From: Micromonospora carbonacea
GTDB lineage: Bacteria > Actinomycetota > Actinomycetes > Mycobacteriales > Micromonosporaceae
Direction: 5' to 3'
Assembly: GCF_014205165.1 (NCBI RefSeq)
Contig: NZ_JACHMZ010000001.1
Location: 2,254,501 to 2,318,500 of the forward strand
Length of the DNA: 64,000 bases
How positions within the stretch are numbered: position 1 is the stretch's first letter; every line of letters begins with the position of its first letter. A program made the translations under genes and the position numbers. Under the pieces are notes generated by a model, which made no database searches, had not been told where the DNA came from, and saw only the letters and a list, made by a program, of their open reading frames with translations. Below, piece after piece: positions 36,477 through 45,884 of this stretch.

Positions 36477-37385
36477 CTACCGCAGCGTGGCGTCGAAGTG
36501 GGCGGCGACCGCGTCGGCGGCCAGGCCGGTCGGGCCGGGCTGGTCGTACCAGTCGAACTGAGGCACGCCGGGAATCCAGATCTGTTCGACCGGATGCGGC
36601 ACCTTCGCGATGAACTCGCGGACACTGCTCGGGCTGACCGCCGCGTCGCTGCTGATGACGAGCAGCGGTGCGGTCAGGTGGGGTGCGGCGTCTTGGGCGT
36701 CGAACGTGAGCCAGGACGTCCAGGAGGCTGGATTGAACAGGTTGTCCCAGGCCGGGACGAGTCCCCGTTGCGGGTTCGTGTAGTAGTCGGCTCCTGCAAC
36801 GGTGCTCTCTGGGGTGGCGGGCACTGCGGTGACCAGCGTCTCCTGGCCCGTACGGTCATATGCCTCCCGGGCGTCGTGGGCCAGCCGCTCGATCGCGGCG
36901 ACGCCGGCTTCGCCTCCGACCTCGGCGACGACGGTCGGGTGGCTCGGCAGCCCGGGGGCGACGAGGGCGACCGATCGGATCGTGTCGCTCAAGGCTGCTG
37001 CCCGCGCCAGATAGCCGCTGCCGGCGCACACGCCGAGACCGCCGACCCCACGTGCGATCACCTCGGGTCGACCAGCGAGGAAGGCGGCGGCCGCAACGAT
37101 GTCGTCGGCCTTGCTGAACGGGTCCTCCATCCGCATCGGGCGCCCCGAGCTCTGCCCCCAGCCGCGGAAGTCGAACGCGAGAGCGGCGAAGCCGCGCCTG
37201 GCCATGAGCTCGGCGTAGACCGACGGCACCTGTTCCTTGACGGTCCGCCAGGGGCCGGCGATCACCAGTCCGGGGGACGGGTCGCCGTGACCGGGGAGGT
37301 AGAGGGACCCGGCGAGGGTCTCCCCGGCCGAGTCGAAGGTCACCCGGTGCGCCTGGATGCCGGCATCGGTGCTGCTTGCAGTCAT
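36477..37385 (-). CDS. Alpha/beta hydrolase with Cys at the nucleophile elbow
   Basis: A 302-residue protein from ATG 37385. FDFRGWGQSSG is the typical early strand-loop; the nucleophile elbow reads GVCAGSGY, a GxCxG form as in dienelactone hydrolase-type enzymes, with a later Asp (ISSDAAV). The expected catalytic His near the C-terminus is in HPVEQIW or missing from the usual place, so activity is uncertain. It is co-transcribed with the SnoaL-like gene and divergent from a TetR gene with an inverted repeat between. Confidence 0.83.
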   Translation of the reverse strand: MTASSTDAGIQAHRVTFDSAGETLAGSLYLPGHGDPSPGLVIAGPWRTVKEQVPSVYAELMARRGFAALAFDFRGWGQSSGRPMRMEDPFSKADDIVAAAAFLAGRPEVIARGVGGLGVCAGSGYLARAAALSDTIRSVALVAPGLPSHPTVVAEVGGEAGVAAIERLAHDAREAYDRTGQETLVTAVPATPESTVAGADYYTNPQRGLVPAWDNLFNPASWTSWLTFDAQDAAPHLTAPLLVISSDAAVSPSSVREFIAKVPHPVEQIWIPGVPQFDWYDQPGPTGLAADAVAAHFDATLR

Positions 37386-37408
37386 GACTTCAGAATAAGA
37401 AAATGGTG

Positions 37409-37425
37409 TTCTCTTGTCTAGAGAA
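37409..37425. promoter_or_regulatory. Inverted repeat, candidate TetR operator
   Basis: TTCTCTTGTCTAGAGAA has two perfect 5-bp arms around a 7-base spacer, in the 70-bp gap between the divergent hydrolase and tetR genes. The region is AT-richer than its surroundings and must contain both promoters. Confidence 0.5.
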
Positions 37426-37455
37426 TGTCGTTCCGTTATCCCGTACGATGGTGGG

Positions 37456-38172
37456 ATGGCATCGACGTTCCAGCGAGCCCGGACGGCCGAGCAGCGGGCC
37501 GAACGCGCCACGGCCATCCTCCGCGCCGCCCGTGATCTGCTGGATGAGCTGCCTTTGGAGGCGGTCACCCTCAACGCGATCGCCGGGCGGGCCGGCTTCG
37601 CGGCCTCGAACGTGCTGCGGTACTACGACTCCCGTGAGGCGGTGCTGCTCGCCCTCGTCGCCGCCGAGACTGAGACCTGGCTGACGGACCTGCTCGCTGA
37701 ACCGCCGGTCTCGGGCCAGAACGCCGACCGTTGCCGAGCCGTCGCCGCCACCGTGGCCGCAACGATGGAGCGGCATCCACACTTCTGCGAGCTGATCAGC
37801 GTGCAGGCTGCCGTCCTCGAACGCAACGTCCGGGTCGAGACCACCGCGGCGTTCAAGGCGACGACATCCGAGCAGCTCGGCCGGGCCGGCGACTGGCTGC
37901 TCGGCGCGCTGCCCGAGCTGGCACCTCTCGGCCGCCCCGCCGTGCTGCAGTTCACCGCCCGCTGCATCGTGATCGCCGGCGCCCTCTGGGCTCACTCCCG
38001 CTCCAACACCAGAGTTGCGGAGCACCTCGGCGACACCGAATCGGCGGGCAACGACCGGACGTCCGCCGTCGCCGACATCCGGGACACCCTGGCGCTGTTG
38101 TTCCTGGGCGCGACGAGACACGAACGTCGGCCGGGCGGATCGGCGCGGCCCACGGCGCACCGCATCCGCTAG
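37456..38172 (+). CDS. TetR-family transcriptional regulator
   Basis: A 238-residue regulator from ATG 37456. AILRAARDLLDELPLEAVTL, NAIAGRAGFAASNVLRYYDS is the helix-turn-helix; the C-terminal domain matches the TetR_C_17-like group. It is divergent from the alpha/beta hydrolase operon, which it probably represses. Confidence 0.9.
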   Translation: MASTFQRARTAEQRAERATAILRAARDLLDELPLEAVTLNAIAGRAGFAASNVLRYYDSREAVLLALVAAETETWLTDLLAEPPVSGQNADRCRAVAATVAATMERHPHFCELISVQAAVLERNVRVETTAAFKATTSEQLGRAGDWLLGALPELAPLGRPAVLQFTARCIVIAGALWAHSRSNTRVAEHLGDTESAGNDRTSAVADIRDTLALLFLGATRHERRPGGSARPTAHRIR

Positions 38173-38229
38173 TGCCTCGTCCTGAACGTTGATCGGGTGA
38201 TGCGTCGGTTCTGAGGATGGATCGGGCAG

Positions 38230-38458
38230 GCTGCCTCCACGCGCCCAGGGTGGGAGGTGATGGCCGGTGGGCAGATGGCTGGAGGTGGCCGAGGCGTTCG
38301 GGGACGTCTGGTGCTTGGACGGGCTTGGCGAGGTAGTAGGTGGCGGTGACCTCCTCGCTGGCGTGCCCGAGCTGGGCCGCGGCGTTCTTGGTGTTGGGTT
38401 CTTCCTTGATGACGGTGTTCGCGGTCTTGCGGAAGGTGTGCGGTGAGTCGCATCGACA
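38230..38458 (-). pseudogene. Tyrosine integrase C-terminal fragment
   Basis: The reverse strand reads DSPHTFRKTANTVIKEE, then NAAAQLGHASEEVTATYYLA and PVQAPDVPERLGHL, with the catalytic HxxR (HTFR), LGH and Tyr of phage-type integrases. No upstream half and no clear stop exist. It is the second integrase scar in the window. Confidence 0.7.
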
Positions 38459-38466
38459 CGGAGCGG

Positions 38467-39246
38467 CTAACCTCGCACATGCAGGCCGAACCCCCTGCGG
38501 CCAGGAGCTTCCAGGCCCTCCTTCAACCGTAGTGACGGGATCTCGTAGTCACCGAAGTTCTGCCGCCGGAACGCGATGGGCGCGGTTGTCTCCAGCGTCA
38601 GCAATCGCTCCCTCCACCTTTTCGCGGCGTCCTCGAACTCGCCATCGGACATCCTGTCGGCGCCGAACGACACGAACGGCGGCAGCACCTCCATGCCCGG
38701 GTAGTAGAGGATCCCGTGGTGGATCGGGAACAGCAGGTCCTCGATCGGGCCGTTGATCCCGCGATCGGTGTAGTGCGACTGCGGGCCGCCAACGGTCACC
38801 GAGAGCATCGCCCGCCGCCCGAGCAGCATTCCCTCGCCGAAACGCTCGCCGTAGCGGGTCTCGTCGTGCACCCCCACGCCGTACGCGAAGTGGAAGGAGA
38901 ACACTCGGTCCACCCAGCCCTTGAGGATGGCCGGCATCGTGTACCACCACAGCGGGAACTGGAGGATCACCGTGTCGGCCCAGAGCAGCTTCTCCTGTTC
39001 GCCCGTCACGTCGGGGGTGAGCGCGCCGGCGTCGTACGCCCCGCCCGAACTCGGTATCACCCGCAGCGGGCTCGTGGCGTACCCGCCGAAGTCGGCTGCG
39101 TCCACGACCGCTTTCCAGTTCATCGCGTACAGGTCACTCACCCGCACCTCGTGGCCGGCGGCCGCAAGGGTGGACACCGCGACATCCTTCAGCGAGCCGT
39201 TCAGCGAACGCGGCTCCGGATGGGCGTACACGATGAGCGTCTTCAT
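38467..39246 (-). CDS. NAD(P)H quinone reductase, flavodoxin-like fold
   Basis: A 259-residue protein from ATG 39246. LIVYAHPEPRSLNGSLKDVA is the FMN/FAD phosphate loop, LQFPLWWYTMPAILKGWVDR the conserved active-site strand, and TVGGPQSHYTDRGING the second cofactor loop of NQO1/MdaB-like enzymes. It would reduce quinones by two electrons. It is divergent from an XRE regulator, a common arrangement for redox-stress pairs. Confidence 0.92.
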   Translation of the reverse strand: MKTLIVYAHPEPRSLNGSLKDVAVSTLAAAGHEVRVSDLYAMNWKAVVDAADFGGYATSPLRVIPSSGGAYDAGALTPDVTGEQEKLLWADTVILQFPLWWYTMPAILKGWVDRVFSFHFAYGVGVHDETRYGERFGEGMLLGRRAMLSVTVGGPQSHYTDRGINGPIEDLLFPIHHGILYYPGMEVLPPFVSFGADRMSDGEFEDAAKRWRERLLTLETTAPIAFRRQNFGDYEIPSLRLKEGLEAPGRRGFGLHVRG

Positions 39247-39390
39247 GGCTGGTCCCTCCGACGACGTGTGTCGCCACCCATGCTCGACGGCCGGGACTCC
39301 GCCGTTCAGGGACGCGAGTTCCGTCGGACGGGACATCCTGGTAATGGCAGGACCACCCGCACCCGCGCCGCCGGAGCGATACTTGCGGCC

Positions 39391-40239
39391 ATGGACGATC
39401 TCGCGGGCTTCCTGCGTACCCGGCGCTCCCGGGTCGACCCGTCCGCCGCCGGCATCCCGACCGACAGCCGACGCCGCGTCGAGGGGCTGCGGCGCGAAGA
39501 GGTCGCCCATCTGTCCGGGGTCAGCGTCGACTACTACGTACGCCTGGAACAGGGCCGCGCCACCCAGCCATCGGAACAGGTCCTCGACGCGCTCGCCCGC
39601 GTTCTCGGACTCGACGAGACCGAACGCGGTCACCTGCACCGGCTCGCCCGGCAACCCCGCCGTCGCACCAGGTCGCCCACCGGTCGCCCACGGGCGGAGC
39701 TGCTGCGCGTACTCGATCTGATCATCGACGTCCCCGCCCTGATCATGGACCACCGGATGGACGTCGTCGCCGGCAACCGCCTCGCCGGACTCCTCTACGG
39801 CCGAAACCCGACAGGCCTGAACACCGCCCGGCACATCTTCCTCGAGGAAGCGGAGCGCGGCCTCTACGCGGACTGGGAAAAATGCACCCTCGACGTGGTC
39901 GGGCACCTTCGCCTGGCTGCTGGAAAACACCCCGACGATCCCCGCCTGGCCTCACTCGTCGGCGAGCTGTCCATGGGCAGCGAGCGCTTCCGCCGGCTCT
40001 GGGCCCGGGCGGACGTGCGCGCCCGCACACACGGACGCAAGGCCTACCGGCATCCGCTGGTCGGACTGCTGGAACTGCACCAGGAGAACTTCGCCCTACC
40101 CGATGAGTCGGGCATGGAGCTGATAGTCCTGTCGGCGCCACCGGAAAGCCCCGCCGAAGACGGCCTCCGCCTGCTGGCCTCGCTCAATGACGGCGGGACC
40201 CTCCCGGAGAGGGGACTGCGGGTCACGAATTCGACGTGA
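39391..40239 (+). CDS. XRE-family regulator with MmyB-like ligand domain
   Basis: A 282-residue protein from ATG 39391. DFLRTRR-type start (DLAGFLRTRRSRVDP), RVEGLRREEVAHLSGVSVDYYVRLEQGR is the helix-turn-helix, and the C-terminal ~170 residues are the MmyB-like PAS-type ligand domain (MDHRMDVVAGNRLAGLLYG). Such regulators bind fatty acids or similar ligands. It is divergent from the quinone reductase gene and likely controls it. Confidence 0.9.
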   Translation: MDDLAGFLRTRRSRVDPSAAGIPTDSRRRVEGLRREEVAHLSGVSVDYYVRLEQGRATQPSEQVLDALARVLGLDETERGHLHRLARQPRRRTRSPTGRPRAELLRVLDLIIDVPALIMDHRMDVVAGNRLAGLLYGRNPTGLNTARHIFLEEAERGLYADWEKCTLDVVGHLRLAAGKHPDDPRLASLVGELSMGSERFRRLWARADVRARTHGRKAYRHPLVGLLELHQENFALPDESGMELIVLSAPPESPAEDGLRLLASLNDGGTLPERGLRVTNST

Positions 40240-40492
40240 GCCGCGCGCTCAACTGCCGCTGACATTGCGTCTTGCTGCCACTGCTGGCGAGGTCACGCCC
40301 TTCATGGGCTGGCTCACCGGTCGCCCAGGAACTGACCGGACGGTGACGACAGTCGGGGCGGCGACGGGTCGCCTGCTGCAACGCCGCTGCCCTGTTCCGC
40401 TCGACGTCGCCGGCCCTGAGGGAACAGGCCCAGTGGGCGGGGGATGAGTCACGAGGCGCTGCGGAACCGGCCCGCGTCGCGGGCTCGAATCG

Positions 40493-42673
40493 TCATTCGT
40501 CAGCGACGAGGAGTGTGATGTAGCCGGTGGAGTAGACGGAATCTGCCGCGTTCGGTCCGAGCGTGACGCGTCCTGCCGGCACCTCTTTGGCGAATACGAC
40601 GAAGTGGCGTTGGTCCTTGTCGTTGGTGGGGATGGTCATGCTGGTGCGCTTGAAGCCCTTCTGGTTGACCCACGCCGGCCACCAGTTGTCCACCTCTGGC
40701 GCCCCGCGTCTGTCGAAGGCGACGTAGACGGTGGCGTCGTGTGCGACGTTGAAGACGAGGTAGTCCGCGGGGGAGGTCAGTCGCTTGTCGTCGCTGGCCC
40801 CGGGGATGAGCACTGCTCCGGCGAGCGGGGCGGGGAGGCTGGTGAAGACGGGCGGCCGGTCGATGAGGTGTTTGGTTCCTACCGCGGCGGTGCGGACCGT
40901 GGACAGTTTCGACGGTCGCTGTACCTGGACGTCATCCAGTTTGAGGGTTGGCCGGCCGCCCGGGGCGCTGGTTCGGGGCGCCGCGCTGGGCTTCTGGGGT
41001 CGTTTGCTCGGGGTGCTGGGTTGGGGCGTCGGGCTGGGCGTCGGCGCCTGGCCGCTCGGGGTGGTGTCCGGCGTCGCGCCGGGCGCCTGCGCCTGGTCGC
41101 TCGGGACGACGGTCCCGGACGTTGCGCCGGACACCTCTGGCCGGTCGCTCGGGTCGCCGGCCCCGGACGCGAGTGCTACGCCCAGCAGGGCGAGGACCAC
41201 GGCCGGCGCGACGACGACGCGCGCGATCGCGAGCCGTGACCATCGCCGCCGCGTCGGGGGCGGCACGCTCGCCGGGTGGGTGTCTCCGGCAGGGCCGCTG
41301 ACCGGCTGGACCGCCGACCGTGCCCGGTGCTTCGCGCCACGCTTCGCCTTGGGGGCCGGCGTGCCCGCGCCCGCGCCCGTGCCCGCCATTGCACCCGGGC
41401 CCGCCACTGCGCCCGTGTCAGCGTCAGTGTCCGCGGGCTCGGCCGATCCGGGTGCTGCCGTTCGACCGGTGTCGGCGGGCGGGTCGCTGTCGTGTCCGGC
41501 CGCAGTGCCTGCGGCGCCGGTGGGGTTGCGGGGGTTGGCTGTGGGGCGTCGGGGTGGTGGGGTGTTCCGGGCTGTGTGGGTGTCGGAGCTGAGGATGGCG
41601 GCGCCGAGGGCGACGGCGTGTTTCGGATGGGTGTTGGTCATGATCGGTCGCCGGAGTGTGTCTCGCAGCAGTTGGGTGACCAGGGGGATCTGGGATGACC
41701 CGCCGACCAGGAGCACGGCGGTGAGGTCTTGCAGGGTGACGCCGGCGGCGGTGAGGGTGCGCCGGAAGGTCTCCATGGTGGTTTCGACGGGTGGCGTGAT
41801 CATCTGCTCGAACGTTTCCCGGGTCACGGTCACGTGCCGGGGGGCGCCGGGCAGGGGCACGGTGATGTCTGTCTTCTCGCGGGTGGACAGTGTTTCCTTG
41901 GCGTGCATGCAGTCGCGTTGGAGGGTGGCCAGGATCGCGGCGGTGCCGGGATCGGTGGGGTCCAGCGCGGTGATCGCGCCGCCGAGTTGGCGGTCGACGT
42001 GGTCCATGAGTGCCTGGTCGAAGTCGGCGCCGCCGAGCCACTCGATGCCTTCGGGGGTGCCGATGATCTCCAGTCCGTCGCGGCCGTTGCGGACCACGGC
42101 GCTGTCGAAGGTGCCTCCGCCGAGGTCGTAGACGGCGAGCAGGCCGTCGGGGGGCAGCGGCTGGGTGGAGCAGTAGTAGGTGGCGGCGGCGACCGGCTCG
42201 GTGACGGTGATGACGGTCGGGCCGTCGGTGTCGGCTTCCGGCTCGGTCTGTGGGCGGGGTAGGCCGGCCAGGTGTGGGATGGCGGCGAACTGTTCGCGTC
42301 GGTAGGGGCCCCACACGGCGGGATGGGTCAGCACGATCCGGTCGGGCGGGGCGCCCTGGGCCTGGGTGACGGTGTCGACCACGGTCCGGAGCAGGGCGGC
42401 CATCAGGGCGGTGGGGGAGTATGGTGCTCCATCCAGGATCACCGGGGTGGGGTCGCCGAGGCGGCGCTTGAACTCCCGTGCCGCCCGGTCGGGGTTCTGC
42501 AGGCCGAGGCGGTCGGCCGCTTCACCGGTCAGCAGGGTGCCCTGCTCGTCGAGGTAGGCGACTGACGGGGTGATGATCGACTGTCCGGCCAGTGGCACCA
42601 TGTCCAGGGCCCAGGCGGAGGCGGTCGCTGCGGCGGTGAAGCTGGTACCCAGGTCGATACCCACTCCATACAT
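40493..42673 (-). CDS. Membrane-anchored Hsp70-like protein with exported domain
   Basis: A 726-residue protein from ATG 42673; an upstream in-frame region lacks coding character. Residues 1-365 are an Hsp70 actin-like ATPase (VGIDLGTSFTAAA, VYDLGGGTFDSAV, LLVGGSSQIPLV). The peptide-binding domain is replaced by a ~110-residue Ala/Pro/Thr linker, a basic stretch (RRRWSR), a membrane helix at about 481-503 and a Pro/Ser-rich spacer. The last ~140 residues form a beta-rich domain predicted outside (VNQKGFKRTSMTIPTNDKDQ). Such proteins occur near IniA-like GTPases in actinobacteria. It is divergent from the response regulator gene. Confidence 0.88.
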   Translation of the reverse strand: MYGVGIDLGTSFTAAATASAWALDMVPLAGQSIITPSVAYLDEQGTLLTGEAADRLGLQNPDRAAREFKRRLGDPTPVILDGAPYSPTALMAALLRTVVDTVTQAQGAPPDRIVLTHPAVWGPYRREQFAAIPHLAGLPRPQTEPEADTDGPTVITVTEPVAAATYYCSTQPLPPDGLLAVYDLGGGTFDSAVVRNGRDGLEIIGTPEGIEWLGGADFDQALMDHVDRQLGGAITALDPTDPGTAAILATLQRDCMHAKETLSTREKTDITVPLPGAPRHVTVTRETFEQMITPPVETTMETFRRTLTAAGVTLQDLTAVLLVGGSSQIPLVTQLLRDTLRRPIMTNTHPKHAVALGAAILSSDTHTARNTPPPRRPTANPRNPTGAAGTAAGHDSDPPADTGRTAAPGSAEPADTDADTGAVAGPGAMAGTGAGAGTPAPKAKRGAKHRARSAVQPVSGPAGDTHPASVPPPTRRRWSRLAIARVVVAPAVVLALLGVALASGAGDPSDRPEVSGATSGTVVPSDQAQAPGATPDTTPSGQAPTPSPTPQPSTPSKRPQKPSAAPRTSAPGGRPTLKLDDVQVQRPSKLSTVRTAAVGTKHLIDRPPVFTSLPAPLAGAVLIPGASDDKRLTSPADYLVFNVAHDATVYVAFDRRGAPEVDNWWPAWVNQKGFKRTSMTIPTNDKDQRHFVVFAKEVPAGRVTLGPNAADSVYSTGYITLLVADE

Positions 42674-42802
42674 ACCAGTTTTCCCCTCGCCAGGCTTGCC
42701 GCAGTTACCATTCACAACGTCGTGGCTGGTCAACAGCGCATCACGATACGCCGCCGTAATCTGGGCGACAAGATCGTCGGTATTCGCATCGGGAGGCGAG
42801 CC

Positions 42803-43468
42803 ATGGACGTTGCGGTGGCCGACGACGGCGCGCTGTTCCGGGAGGGGCTGCAACTGCTGCTGTCCGCAGCCGGGCACCGGGTCGTCGGCGGCGTGGAGGA
42901 CGGCGACCGACTGCTCGATCTGCTGGCCCACACTCCCGTGGACGTGGCCATCATGGACATCCGGATGCCACCAGGCGCCGACGGCGGACTACAGACCGCC
43001 CAGCGGGTGCGGGCGGAGCATCCGGACGTCGGGCTGCTGCTGCTGTCCCAGCACGCCGAGGCGCACTACCTGTTCCGGCTGCTGGAGATCGGCACCGACC
43101 GGATCGGATACCGGCTCAAGGACCAGGTGGCCGGGGTGGCCGTGCTCGCCGACACGCTGGTACGCATCGCCGCCGGCGAGCTCGTGATCGAGCCGGCGCT
43201 GGCCGCCAACCTGGTGGACCGGCCGAGCCCTCCGGTGCGCAGCGTGCTGGCCGATCTCACCGAGCAGGAACGCACCGTGCTGCGACTCATGGCGGAAGGG
43301 CGGTCGAATTCCGGCATCGCGATAGAGTTGTTCCTGTCGGTCAAGACGGTCGAGAAGCGGATCGCGAGCATATTCACCAAGCTGGACCTGCCGGCCGAGT
43401 CGGCCGCGCACCACCGGCGGGTCCTGGCGGTGCTCGCGTACCTGCGCTCGAGCCAGATGGCGGACTAG
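42803..43468 (+). CDS. LuxR/NarL-family response regulator
   Basis: A 221-residue protein from ATG 42803. The receiver has acidic Asp7/Asp8, the phosphoacceptor Asp52 (AIMDIRMPP) and a Lys in YRLKDQ. LTEQERTVLRLMAEGRSNSG with IAIELFLSVKTVEKRI is the LuxR helix-turn-helix. It starts divergently from the Hsp70-like gene. A partner could be the sensor kinase at 45.9 kb; the gene directly after it encodes a kinase-like protein without a phosphorylatable His. Confidence 0.92.
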   Translation: MDVAVADDGALFREGLQLLLSAAGHRVVGGVEDGDRLLDLLAHTPVDVAIMDIRMPPGADGGLQTAQRVRAEHPDVGLLLLSQHAEAHYLFRLLEIGTDRIGYRLKDQVAGVAVLADTLVRIAAGELVIEPALAANLVDRPSPPVRSVLADLTEQERTVLRLMAEGRSNSGIAIELFLSVKTVEKRIASIFTKLDLPAESAAHHRRVLAVLAYLRSSQMAD

Positions 43469-43472
43469 CGCG

Positions 43473-45833
43473 GTGCCCCGGGACACGGGCGGCGAGCCGG
43501 CGCACCCGTCCCGCCCGGCGGGGCCGTTCAGCGTCCTGGCCCGGCTGGCGTCCTCGGGTGCGCTGCCCGCGCCGGCGGGGCCGCAGGACCCACTGGGTGG
43601 GTACCGGCCGATCCTGCGCACGCTGCTGCGCGAGGTTGCCCGGGCCCACGCGGTGCGCTACGCGGCGCTGTGGCTGCCGGCGGAAACGCCACCGGGCACC
43701 GGCGCTCCGTCATGGACGTCCGCGATCACGTGGCGTTCCCGGGGCTGGGTGACGGACGCGTTGCCGGACCTGGTGGCCGACCCGGACCTGCTGCTGGGCT
43801 GCTCCGGTGTGGTCGCGGCCGCGGACGTGACCGACGGCGGCGCCCGGCGCGGGGTGGTGGTGCTGGCGCACCCGGAGAATCCCCGGCGCCCGCTGGCCGT
43901 GACGGCGCTGCTGGGCGAGATGGCGGTCTGCGTCGGCCTGCTGCTGCGCCAGGCGGGCCACCGCGCGTCCTGCGCCGCCGCACGGGCCCGGGCCGATGCG
44001 GCGGCACGACGGGTCGGCGCGACCCAGGCGGAGTTGCTGACGGTGCAGGCGGTGGAGCGCGACCGGCTCGCCACCGCGGTCACCGCGACGCCCGGCCGGC
44101 AACTGCGGGCGATCCTGGACCGCACCGCGGACCTGGAACGGGCGCTGCGCGCCGGCTCACCGCAGGCCACGGTGATCACAGGCGGCATTCGGGCCGGGCT
44201 GGGCGAGATGATCGAGCAGTTCCGCGCCGTCGTCCGTGGGGTGTACCCGCAGGTGCTGCGGGGCGCCGGTGTGCGCGCGGCGCTGGAGGAGGTCACCGCC
44301 GCGCTGCCGGTGCCAGTGGTGCTCCGCGGCGAACTGGGCCGGCGTCAGGGCTGGGAGGTCGAGTCCGGGCTGTTCCAGGCCGGCGTGTCCGCGGCGGCGG
44401 CGCTGGGCGCCAGCGGTGGCGAGCAGCCGGTGCACCTGGAACTGGGCCGGTCCGACGGCGTGCTGACGATCCGCGCGCAGCGGGCCGGCGCCGACCCGGC
44501 CCGGGTCGGCGCGGCGCTGCGGGACGACTCCCGGCGGCTGGCCGCGCTGGGCGGTCGGCTGCGGGTGGACCGGGCCGGTCGGGGAGCGGCGACCGTGGTG
44601 GACATCCTGCTGCCGGAGCGGCTCGGCGGCGACCGGCCGGTGCCCGCGCAGACCGCCGGGCCGGAGCCGGCCGGGCCGGGGCCGGGCGAGGCCACCGCCG
44701 GCGCACCCGAGCTACCGACAGGTGTCACCGCGCGCCGGCTGCTGACCCTGCTCGTGACCAGCCGGGAGGCACCTGCGGACAGCCCGTCGATACGGCTCGC
44801 GGTCGACCGGCAGGACGGCCGGAGCCGGGTGGCGGTGGTCGGGGTGTCCGCACCCGAGCTGGTGTCGGTGCTGTGCGGGTCGGGCGGTGCCGCCCGCTGG
44901 GATCCACCGGTCGGGGCGGCCCCGCCGACCGGCTACCAGTACCAGCCGTACCCGCGGGTCACGTTGGACCCGGCTCCCGGGGCGGCGCCGTGGCGGCCGG
45001 TCCGGCTGCCCGACCGGTCCGGCACCGCCTGGCCGGGAACACCGGCCGGGGTGGACCGGGTCCTCGTCGAGCGACCCGTGGACGCGCTGCGCGGGATGCG
45101 GCTGCTGCACCACCGCGACCGGGTCGACGCCGACCTCGCGGCCCGGCTGCGCCGCTGGTCGGGCACCGTCGACGGGCCCCCCGACGCGGTCGTGCTGGTG
45201 CTGTCCGGGCCGGCCAGCACGGCGGAGTCGGAGTTTCTGACCGTCCTGCGGTCGCCGGGCGGAGACGGGTTCTGCCCGGTGGTGATCTGCGCGCCGCGCG
45301 CGGGCACCGCCGCGACGGCCGGATCACAGCAGCAGCTGGGGTCGATGTGCGACGCGGTCGTGGACTGGCGTGCGGCCCCGGGCGGCGGTGCCGCGGTCGA
45401 GGCGGCGCTGCGCGCCCGGGTGCGCGCCTGGGCGGGGGTGACGGCCGCCCGGTGGGCGCTGCGCGCACTGGCGGCCTGCCTGGCCGCGAGGCAGTTGGAC
45501 GACAGGTTCGCCCGGGCGGTGGAGGCGGCCGTCGCGGGCGCGTACGAGGTGGCCGAGCTGGACCTGTTGCAGGCGTTGCAGGGCCGGCGGATCCGGCTGC
45601 CGCGCGGGCACGACGACGCGCTGCGCCTGCTCGGCGCGCACGGTCCCGAGGCACGGTCCCGGCTCGGCCTGGCCGGCGACGCCGACTCGGACCAGGTGGC
45701 CCGGGCCGCGAGCCGGGCGCTGCTGTTCTGGCGTACCCAGTCCATGACGCCGGACGCGGGACCGGCCGGGCGTGGTGCGTGCGCGCTGCTGGTCCGGACG
45801 TGCGAGCGCCTGCTCACCGGCGGCGCCGACTGA
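43473..45833 (+). CDS. Fusion of degenerate histidine-kinase-like and GTPase-like halves
   Basis: A 786-residue protein from GTG 43473, 4 bp after the response regulator. Residues ~50-390 resemble a NarX-type sensor kinase: a GAF-like part, then VERDRLATAVTATPGRQLRA where active kinases have ERDLHDG..Q, so the His is missing; the ATPase region is also eroded. Residues ~430-786 have the layout of IniA/dynamin-like GTPases (RVAVVGVSAPELVSVLCG, then PDAVVLVLSGPASTAESEF), but the P-loop GxxxxGKS is absent. Both halves look catalytically dead. Context with Hsp70 suggests a scaffold or sensor at the membrane. Confidence 0.7.
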   Translation: MPRDTGGEPAHPSRPAGPFSVLARLASSGALPAPAGPQDPLGGYRPILRTLLREVARAHAVRYAALWLPAETPPGTGAPSWTSAITWRSRGWVTDALPDLVADPDLLLGCSGVVAAADVTDGGARRGVVVLAHPENPRRPLAVTALLGEMAVCVGLLLRQAGHRASCAAARARADAAARRVGATQAELLTVQAVERDRLATAVTATPGRQLRAILDRTADLERALRAGSPQATVITGGIRAGLGEMIEQFRAVVRGVYPQVLRGAGVRAALEEVTAALPVPVVLRGELGRRQGWEVESGLFQAGVSAAAALGASGGEQPVHLELGRSDGVLTIRAQRAGADPARVGAALRDDSRRLAALGGRLRVDRAGRGAATVVDILLPERLGGDRPVPAQTAGPEPAGPGPGEATAGAPELPTGVTARRLLTLLVTSREAPADSPSIRLAVDRQDGRSRVAVVGVSAPELVSVLCGSGGAARWDPPVGAAPPTGYQYQPYPRVTLDPAPGAAPWRPVRLPDRSGTAWPGTPAGVDRVLVERPVDALRGMRLLHHRDRVDADLAARLRRWSGTVDGPPDAVVLVLSGPASTAESEFLTVLRSPGGDGFCPVVICAPRAGTAATAGSQQQLGSMCDAVVDWRAAPGGGAAVEAALRARVRAWAGVTAARWALRALAACLAARQLDDRFARAVEAAVAGAYEVAELDLLQALQGRRIRLPRGHDDALRLLGAHGPEARSRLGLAGDADSDQVARAASRALLFWRTQSMTPDAGPAGRGACALLVRTCERLLTGGAD

Positions 45834-45884
45834 CCGGCGCGAGGCACGCACGGGCGGGTGGCCCGGCGGTGCCGGCGGGGTGGC

